A stretch of DNA of 64,000 nt from Corythucha ciliata (Eukaryota > Arthropoda > Insecta > Hemiptera > Tingidae). Made by a program: the position numbers and the translations under genes. Under the pieces are notes generated by a model. That model searched no databases, was not told where the DNA came from, and saw only the letters and a program-made list of their open reading frames with translations. The first letter of the stretch is position 1. Every line of letters begins with the position of its first letter. The stretch lies in assembly GCA_038030265.1 (NCBI GenBank), contig CM075943.1:33976001-34040000 (forward strand), given 5' to 3'. Below, in pieces: positions 56,199 to 64,000 of the stretch.

Positions 56199-57130
56199 TT
56201 TGTTTCAATCCTAGTTTCATTTTTTATTTTTCAATTAATGCGGACTTTGAGACTTATCGCTCGCACTCTTGGACATTTTTAAGCCGTCAATTCTAGGAAT
56301 AAATGTTTACACCCTCCCTCTGGCGACGAGACGACAACATTCCTCCGTCTTTTAAACTTTTTTTTTTGTGTAGTAAAAAGGCGTTATAATTTTTATTAAG
56401 CCTACTATATAGTCTAAGTCTACTGTCTCGTTAGCTTCGTCTAAACCCGAACCTTTGAAGATAACGCCACGAGCAATAATTCTTATCAGCCCTTGAACTA
56501 TGCGAACGTAAATTCTTGTTCCCACGAGAGCGAAACTTTTATCTTGTCGTAAGTGTCACGTAAATTTTACTTTTCTTAGCGTCTGGGACTGGCAATGGAC
56601 AGAATTGGACAAAAATAATATTTTTGTAGAAAAAAAAACGGTAGGAAATCTCTTTCCAAGGAGGGTCTGTGTGCTTAATAATATAAATATATACCAACAT
56701 TTCACCGAAAACGTCCGAGGACCACCCTCCTGTTTCAATTGAAAATTCCGTAAAAACTAAATCCTGTGTCACTTATAGTTTTTTCTCCTCTTCGACTTCC
56801 CATGGCCCTTCCCTTCCATCTCTTGCACGATTCTTCCAGTCCTCACGACTAGAATGGGGGAAAGTCTGCCTGGGCGCAGGGGATGCCGCGCCCCGGATAC
56901 CGATGCTAGCACCGTGCAACTTAAATTCCGTGGGTTTTTCTTTTCACACACAAATATTCCGATTATACTTAATAACTTACATAATAATAGGGACTTACTT
57001 AATATAATAGGGAGGTAATTGAAATTACTAGATGCAGATACAGCCGAAGAACAAGCCAGCGATTTTTTACCCCGACATGCCTCCATTTCACTACAAAAAC
57101 TGAAAATTTGGCCCATAAAGTTATGAGCAT
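56199..57130. other. Unannotated intergenic stretch
   Basis: No gene or element recognised. Minus frames 56539-56772 and 56769-57116 lack known motifs. Confidence 0.45.
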
Positions 57131-57281
57131 TGGACCGAAAAATTGTTTCGGGGCTCTTTGGCCCACTGATTGATTGAAAACCAAGCTTTCGCGTTTGGCT
57201 CTTTCAGAAATCAAATTTCGCGATTACTGTCACATTATGGCCATTTCAACATCCAATTTCGCTCTTTCCAAACTACATTTT
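57130..57281 (+). repeat. Degenerate D35 repeat block
   Basis: About four units, for example CAAATTTCGCGA and CCAATTTCGCTCTTTC, directly preceding the next element. Confidence 0.55.
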
Positions 57282-58185
57282 TAGTCCAGTCAATGAATTA
57301 TGAAAAAAGAGTTTAGACGACATGGTCGGTTTAGGGATTTTTTATTTGTCCGCTTTGTTTGGGGTAATTGGGCGGAAAACATACTAAAAGTCCCCGGACG
57401 TCCGATGTGAGCGGGCTGCTGGAGACCACCGGGAAGGTCACTTGTTTCGGTTTTTCCTAATTATGTCGGACCCCGCACTTCGTAGCGCCAGGACTTCTTC
57501 TTAAAATGCAAAACAATTTTCCACAACGTTTTCCCAAGGAAAGTCTTGTTATTCCCAATAGTTTCCAACTTGCATTACTCGGAAATATTGGAGTTGGTTT
57601 AAAAACGCCATTTTCAACAGTTTTTGTCTCTTTTGGTTGTAACGACTTTACCGTGAGTTTCTTATGAAACGACACAGAAAATAAGTTGAAGAGCATTATA
57701 TTTCCTTTGAATAGAGCCCTTTTCGAACACTTTAGACCAATGCGGCCACCGCTGTATGCCGCACGAACCGACCAAGTTTTGTTATTTTTTTAAAAATCCA
57801 ACTATGTCTAACTATCCAACGCCGGGAAAAATTGGTGCAAGATCAAGCCTGAAGATGTAGATGGGTTTTATACTGCTCATAAACCCCACTGTTGCTACCG
57901 TTTTGTAATTGGATTTGTTAAAGATGAAAATAGTTGGTCGGTTCATATACGACAGTAACTTGTGATTATATAATTGGTCTGTAAAAGGATCGAAAAGGGC
58001 TCATTTCAAATGAAACGTAATGATGTTCAACTTATTTTCTGAGAACTATCGTTAGATACTAAAAGTAGAGTCGTTACAAGCAAAAGAGTCGAAAACAGCA
58101 GAAAATGGCGGTGTTCAGCACAATTTTATAATACGTAAGTTGGAAACTGTTAGGATTAAAAATATGTTCCTGGGGAAAACGCTGA
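57282..58185. mobile_element. TAGTCCAG-type element, second locus
   Basis: Starts TAGTCCAGTCAATGAA, like the element at 26913. 57335-57450 matches 10960-11055. An internal inverted repeat pairs 57522-57745 with about 57974-58185 (for example CGTTTTCCC(A/C)AGGAA and ACTTATTTTCTG). No matching TAGTCCAG right end was found, so the element is truncated or composite. No coding potential is seen. Confidence 0.6.
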
Positions 58186-58421
58186 GAGAGGGATAAACAG
58201 CTAAATCCCACCCGGGGCCATTGTTTCTCGAAACTCGTTGTGTTAGGCTTTCCCTTTCCATGCCGTCTGGGTAAAATCAGTCAATTAATTTAGTTCTTTA
58301 ATTAAAATACCGGCGGCAGAATCCGGCAGAAATGCGGCGTGATTTACCGATCAGGAGAAACGCCTAGAGTTTCGAGAAACAATGGCCCCGGGTGTGGGGT
58401 TTTGCTATGTTTATCCCTCTC
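58186..58421. mobile_element. 236-bp MITE with about 55-bp TIRs
   Basis: GAGAGGGATAAACAGC and CCATTGTTTCTCGAAACTC at the left are mirrored at 58365-58421. The centre is non-coding. It abuts the preceding inverted-repeat element. Confidence 0.8.
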
Positions 58422-59035
58422 ACTCGCTAGAATTCCTCAAAATTATGCTACAGCAATTGATTTGCATAAATTTTTTTATTGCAAATCCTTTAAAGTAAAA
58501 TCAGAACGTGATGAAAAATAGTCACTGCCCTAATTGACAACTGAATATATTCAGCTGAAAGCAGCAGTAAAAAGTCAGGTTCTATTTCCCCGAAATAGAT
58601 TATTTTGCAGAAATACGCTTGTATTCTCCTATGCATCTAAATGGTTCTATGAGGCTGAGACAAGCAAATTGAATACTTTAAATGATTGAAAGCCCCTTGC
58701 AGTCTACTTTGATGAAAAAGAGAGAAAATGGTGCAAAAACTAGCGCTTGCTTGACTCCTGGTTGACAGGGCACATACCACCACTCACTTTTTCAATACCA
58801 CCTAGGAGACAGGTGAGTATGGCATATTCACTAGAAGAATGATACTTATTAGTGGATTGGGTCGTCGCAACAGAATGGCTTCGGTGGCAACTGATGCATA
58901 ACTAAGTATTGCAAATTTACGTGGGAACCTCCCTCCCATTGGTGTAGCAGGGACGTCAAACAATCACCACAAAAATTCCGCGAGTGAGTATGGGGTACTC
59001 ACCTATAACGCGTTGAGGGTTAAAAGCAAGCAATC
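58422..59035. other. Unannotated stretch
   Basis: No gene or repeat recognised. Confidence 0.45.
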
Positions 59036-59342
59036 GTGGTATTTTGCTTTTTCAAAAACCAAATTTTGGGGGTTTGGCTAGTTAGAAACCAATTTCGTGG
59101 AATTGCTCCTTAAAATGGCTAACTTTACGTATTTCACATCACAGAACGATGTCACGGGCCCGGTTTCTTTCATAAACAAAAATGTCGCGCGGTTGGTCCA
59201 TTAAAACCCTATTCCGTGGGGATTGGCTCGCCAAACGAAAACGATTTGGTCGATTCGGCCCACACAAAGAGCCAATTTGCGCAGTTTCAGCTTATTTAAA
59301 AATGAAATTTCGCGCAGCTGGCCCATTCAAAACAAGGGCATG
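59036..59342 (+). repeat. Degenerate D35 repeat block
   Basis: About seven units such as CCAATTTCGTGGAATTGCTC and CCAATTTGCGCAGTTTCAGC. It is interrupted by the LINE relic that starts at about 59343. Confidence 0.6.
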
Positions 59343-60600
59343 TTGGAGAGTCCCGCTGCCGAAAAAACCACAACTTAACGTTGAACGAGCCGTGCTCCGT
59401 AAGGATAGACGTTGCGGCATGCTCAAGGTGAACCACTTGGCCGCCGCCAGTCTCATCCGAACATCGGGCACTAACCCGAACAAGCCACAACAGGGTACAA
59501 CAAGTAATCATGGTACAACAGGGTGGGTATAAACACTGCCCTGAAGTAACGGGCACGGCAGAGGTAGTCCGCGCCCCACACATTGCCCGCCACTGTCCTA
59601 AAGAAGGCGAAAGTCTTCCCTAGCTTCACCGCAACCACTTCGAGCTGCGGGGTAGCAGTCCTCCCCGGATTGATCTCGACCCCAAGATAGCGGCCCTGCT
59701 TCTCCTTCACGAGGCGTGACCTCCGGTAGCGAACGACTAGAGGGCTACCCCGACAGATTTGGCCCCGCATGAGGACCAACTGAGTTTTCGACACCGCGAG
59801 AGCTAGTCTGGCCGCCCCACACCACTCGTCCACGACCCACAACAGCCGATCAATCTCCCGGCTTGCCTCCTCCCGGGAGCGCGCCGCGACGACAACCGCA
59901 AGGTCATCCACGTACGCAACCCCCTCGAAACCCTCTCCCTGCAGCAACCACAAAAGGGCAGCAAAGAGAAGGTTCCACAAAGCAGCCGAGAAAACCGATC
60001 CCTGCGGGCAACCCCTCGAGAGAGGCGCCCGTATCTCCACGCTGCCATAGCGGAGTCGCACCTCTCTTGACTCGAAGTACGAGGCGATCACCCGAAAGAT
60101 GTCGTTCGGGACACCAGCATCACGCAGTGCCATCATAACCCGCGGCCACCTTATATTTCCCGTAAGGGGCCTCGACGAGAGTCTGTACCTCATCCAAAGC
60201 CGCCTCCATCGAGCCCCCCCCCCTTCCCTGCCCCAATCTGTCGCGGATGGAGGGCGTCTCTGATAAAAGGCTCCATGCGGCCAAGGAGGAGTCGCTCCAG
60301 AACCTTGCTCTCGCAAGGCAGGAGGCTAATCGGCCTATAGCTACGGGGAGTCGTTGGGTTGCGGTCAGACGACTTCAGGAGAAGTATTGCGGCCCCCATC
60401 CCACCCGGAAGCGACCCGCCATCTCACCGGGAAGTATCCCGACCACCCAGACACTAGTTGTAGAGGTCCAAGTAGGACTGAACAACCGCGTCGGGGTGAC
60501 TATTGAGCATCTCAGGGCACAGTCCGGCGAACCCCGGCGCGGAACCCCGAAGCCGAAGTCTCCCTCGACCGCGATGAGCATCATACCGCCCTTGGATTGT
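59343..60600 (-). pseudogene. R1-clade LINE reverse transcriptase relic
   Basis: Minus-strand relic of a non-LTR retrotransposon ORF2. Reading from 60600 downward: LCPEMLNSHPDAVVQ-like sequence near 60540-60500, SYRPISLLP near 60345, HPRQIGAG near 60240, then after a frame change the main frame (60316-59471). That frame carries LSRGCPQGSVFSAALWNLLF (about 60025-59965) and the catalytic YVDD (59914-59903), a KT(Q)LVLM block and YLGVEI (near 59690). The GCPQGSV..PLLWNLLF form is typical of the R1/TRAS/SART group in arthropods. Beyond 59471 the C-terminal region continues in another frame to about 59345. The endonuclease and ORF1 are missing, so it is 5'-truncated, as is usual for LINEs. GC content is much higher than the flanks. 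Frames on + (59863-60138, 60247-60849) are shadows. Confidence 0.88.
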
Positions 60601-60879
60601 AATATACTATTTGCATGCGTCAGCAGCGCAAAATTGTGTAGTTTGTTACAGGGGTCGAAAATGAGGACAGGTTTGGAACGAAGATTTCAATTTTTTAAAT
60701 ATTGGTCCACTGGATTTAATAGCGTGGATATAATAGCGTATGACATACGGCCGGAAAAAACGTTCCAGACTCAGTTGCCATTCCAGCCTTATGTTGTAAT
60801 ATACTATTTTGAATTATTCGAACCGGACCAGCGGCATTGTGTTTTTTGAAGAAGTAAAAACGAAAATAGTTCTTGAAAT
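60601..60879. other. Unassigned stretch
   Basis: No feature recognised. GTAATATACTATTT occurs twice (about 60599 and 60797), a short direct repeat flanking about 190 bp. Confidence 0.4.
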
Positions 60880-61085
60880 AGCCAAAACCACAAAATTGGG
60901 ATCCGTAACTGTCCTCCAAATAAATCCTCTAAATGTTGATTTCCAAAGATGCCAACCCACGGATTTTGGCTTCTTGCGGACATTGCACTTCTGAATGAGG
61001 TAACTTCCACGAAATTGGCTTGTTTGAATGAGCAAATCCAGCCAACAATCCAAAAAGTCAAACCAACGAAATTTATTTCGCACGC
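60880..61085 (-). repeat. Degenerate D35 repeat block, inverted
   Basis: On the minus strand the D35 pattern is readable (CCAATTTCGTGG at about 61018 reversed, AAATTTCGTTGG at about 61070 reversed). Orientation is opposite to the 59036-59342 block on the other side of the LINE relic. Confidence 0.5.
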
Positions 61086-61997
61086 ACATCATTGACGAGT
61101 ATAATGTGGAGGGAGGTATAGCGCAAAAGTATACATATGTATCCTCGCCTGTACATTAATTTGCCATTGAATGCCTCAAAAAATACTTAAGGGAAGGGGA
61201 AGCGTTTATTTTTTATTGTGTTTATTTCAATACCTTTTTAAATCCCTCTCGAAACCACTACATTTCTTGAGATCTTCACATCCTAACAGTCCACTGTGGA
61301 ATAGATAAATCCAATCGCATCCACCTGTGGTGTTTTATAGGGTTCCAACATCGTCCCACTCGTGACATGCATAATGCCTCAGCGTGATCTATTGTTTCGC
61401 CAACGCTAATTTAAATCAATTACGTATTTATTTAACTGTAGGTATGTATAATGAGCACGTCTATAGGTTCATGTTTTGTTTTTTTTTCATTCTTCCCAGT
61501 AAAACAATGCTAAATCAATTTATCTTCCAGCTCTTAAAATCAATTGAGTGAATTTAAGAAGTAAATATCTGGGGCGTCGCGAATTTGTGCAGTACTTCAA
61601 CTACTGAACTTTTTAAATATTGCTGTTAACAAGAAGAACCACTCAGACGCTCTTTCTCCCTGACATTAATTTTAACTTTTTAAACGGTCTGGACCGACTG
61701 GACTGTGAAGGGGGTGGCGGGGGCTCCAACAATAAGTTTTCAAAAAACTCTGCGATAAAAGAAAGCGTTGTCTCAATAATTATTGTCGTTTTAGTAATGT
61801 TTGTCGTTGGAGTTTCGGTCGCCATCAGATTAACTGAGTGGTAAATATGACTTCCGAAAAAATATTTAGAAAAAAAATTCTAACGGTTTGAGCTCGAACC
61901 GATCAAAGTGTCTATTCAAGTTAATCTAAAATCCAGTGGGGCAACCAAATTACGAGTTGAGCAAAAAATATTGCTCAATATAAAAAATATGCTTTAT
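61086..61997. other. Unannotated intergenic stretch
   Basis: Nothing recognised. The 74-codon frame 61620-61844 has a hydrophobic end (SIIIVVLVMFVVGVSVAI) that could look like a membrane segment, but the complementary frame is also open and no start or splice context supports it. Confidence 0.4.
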
Positions 61998-62018
61998 AAA
62001 AAAAAAAAAAAAAAAAAA
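61998..62018 (+). repeat. Poly(A) tract, 21 nt
   Basis: A21 run. It could be a retroposon tail, but no body is recognised upstream. Confidence 0.9.
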
Positions 62019-63902
62019 TTACACCCAACACACGGAAGGCTCACACTGTCACATTAGGGCGGCAATATAGTACACTTTTCCATAGCATGTTCCGTCAGAT
62101 TAACATCACGCCTGAAGGATAATGCAAGGGACACTCATGTTAAAGGAAACAAGAAAATGTATACCCCACCTATGAGGAAATAGGAATACACCTATTTTTA
62201 GTCGGTTAATTATTAATTTAAATTAGAAAAAAAAACATCAGCGATCTATTTTTAAAGGACGTTCTCAAAAGTACAAGATAAAAATTTATGTAATTTTCAG
62301 TAGAGTCCACCTGCCTTCATATTTCCATGATTAACGCTGAATGACTGGGAGACTTATTTAGCAGGGACGTGTCTGTACTATTTTCACTTATAAGAAAACT
62401 CCTAGGCATTACACTACAACTAATTAAAGGTTAAATAAAAATATATTTTCAACACTTCAGTCGGTCTCAATTAGATGAGAATAAATACTCCACCCTTTTT
62501 CTTTTATTAATTATTAATGAGCTAAGTGTGTTGAAAGTTAAATGGTTGAATTTGAGAGTTTCCAAAGAAATGATCCATTTCTGCCGGTGAAGAACAAAAG
62601 CTTTCGAGATTTAGGATTATGACAGCTATGGACAGCGTCCAGTCGAGGTGGAAAGCGTTGAAATGAATGACAATTGAGAAGTGAGATGGTGTCTGGGCGT
62701 TCTTGAATGCTATGTGACTTAATATTGAATGTGTTTAAATCGTAATTCCTTCTCAGACATACGAGAGAAAAAATCTGTACGCGCGGAGGAGGGAGGACAC
62801 CTTCACACATTGGACCAATCCTAAAATATTTGCCTAGGCACACGTACGACCTTTCTAGAATAATATGTTACACGTACTCTTGATGTCTCCTATACATTCG
62901 GGCATTTTCCATTCTCTACCCACTACCTCTACACCAGTTATTCGAGTGCATTATTTCTTTTATAATGTAGTCGAAGCAAAATGTCCTCAATACACGAAAA
63001 ATTAGATCCTGTTCAGCAGCTTAACTCTTCGCCTCTTCACTGGAATAGTTCAGAACAACGAAACATTTCCGCCCACAATGGACCATGCTTAGCCTATGTC
63101 AGATCTAGCTGATATTGAGCCTCGGGGTGGAGAAACACTCTTGAACGGCAGGGTCGTTAAACTAGCAAATAACCCATATTCCTTTCTAAGGAATAATAGC
63201 CAAACATGAGGAGAAACCAACGCGTTAATATTTATATCAAATAAAAAAAATAAAGAAAAAAGGGAGGAGGTGTAAAAAATATAATAGAGTTCCTGTCAAA
63301 GAAGCGCCGGAAATAGGACCAATAAATAATTCATTTTCGTCCTTTTATAATATTTTTTTTATGCTCGTCCCTATAACGAACAATTTATTAGCTCACTAAC
63401 GCGCAGGTTAAACAAACGTCTTGTTGCATAACGCAGGAAATTATTATTTTCGCTTCCCTCTTTTAGGGGGTTAATAAATGAAGAATTCGCTCGAGGCGTT
63501 CCACGAGCGAGGTTTAGGGCCCCGGTGTTAAAAATAAATAACTTGAAAGCGTTTGAAGGAAACGGTTTCTAATTGCAAAATTAATTGGACTCCTGCGCAC
63601 TGGAATCAGTACAATTTACGATCTCTCGTCGCTTTGTCTTAAATTGAAATCAGATATCAATTAAAACAGAAAGGTAAACACAAACGTTGACTTTCATATC
63701 GTATTTTAACCGACCATTTTCTTGTCAAGAATACGACCTCACCAGAAATTCCAGTTAATAAGAAACCTTTGAATGGAAGTTAGCAACGACAGTGAGGAAT
63801 TGCGGCTATTTTAACGTTCAGCTCAAGGTATACAACACGATGGCTTCCGTGTGTTGGTGGTGGGGGGGGGGGGCTTCCACTATTGTGACGGTGAAGGGGG
63901 GT
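62019..63902. other. Unannotated intergenic stretch
   Basis: No gene or repeat recognised. A G12-type run lies near 63865. The minus frame 62538-62843 (101 codons) shows no known motif. Confidence 0.45.
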
Positions 63903-64000
63903 AAGGCCGCGTTCACAAGCTCTATGTTAAGCAACTGTGCCTGTGGAGTGTATGCAACCAAACAAATTCATTCCCTCGAAAAAAGAAGAATTTTGAAATA
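63903..64000 (+). mobile_element. MITE left end, cut by window edge
   Basis: AAGGCCGCGTTCACAAGCTC and the following TGTATGCAACCAAACAAATT match the MITE at 40470-40624. The right half lies beyond the window. Confidence 0.8.

Noticed and set aside
59863..60849. Plus-strand frames opposite the R1 LINE (91 and 200 codons)
   Set aside because: They are antisense shadows in GC-rich sequence; the minus strand carries the RT signatures.
61620..61844. Small membrane protein suggested by a hydrophobic C-terminal stretch
   Set aside because: The opposite strand is also open across the same bases and there is no supporting promoter, splice or homology signal.

Overview
The window reads as repeat-dense intergenic DNA from a eukaryote, most likely an arthropod and probably an insect. 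It is AT-rich by eye. It has no operons, no long intact reading frames and no CRISPR array. The only recognisable coding matter is decayed mobile-element protein: two Ty3/gypsy-type LTR retroelement relics, one R1-clade LINE relic and one Tc1/mariner-type transposase scrap. Terminal-inverted-repeat (TIR) elements, MITEs, tandem repeats and microsatellites fill much of the rest. No host gene can be called with confidence; two short exon-like segments (36462-36495 on + and 55978-56198 on -) are the best leads.

Layout. 1-8490: mostly featureless, with a degenerate ~40-bp tandem repeat (3430-4110), a MITE (4421-4570) and a T38 tract. 8492-10670: a broken gypsy pol whose 3' end is present twice in opposite orientations. 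10671-11190: a mosaic of repeat modules. 11197-19374: five different long-TIR elements (E1-E5 here) joined end to end at TATA. They differ in sequence but share a CAGGGTGT-like terminus and an internal GGAAAGAGC-type motif about 180-215 nt from nearly every end. E1 carries the transposase scrap. 19165-25105: a tandem segmental duplication (about 2.5 and 3.4 kb) containing a ~296-bp satellite with three units in one copy and six in the other. 26913-29236: another long-TIR element, whose right part lies in a nearly perfect 1.39-kb tandem duplication (28042-30820). 31158-41008: MULE-like MITEs with 9-10-bp target duplications, including a three-level nest at 39308-40999, plus hairpins and minisatellites. 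41009-51200: microsatellites, a degenerate repeat recurring across the right half of the window, an RFX/X-box-like motif cluster (50529-50710) and another MULE-like MITE. 51640-52990: a second gypsy relic (gag, protease, integrase end). 53000-64000: microsatellites, a foldback element, a MITE, the R1 LINE relic and a MITE cut off by the window edge.

The most notable structure is the E1-E5 chain with its position-constrained internal motif. It suggests one transposition machinery recognising several otherwise unrelated non-autonomous elements and preferring TATA at the ends of earlier insertions. This is inference; the repeats, junctions and spacings are read directly from the sequence.
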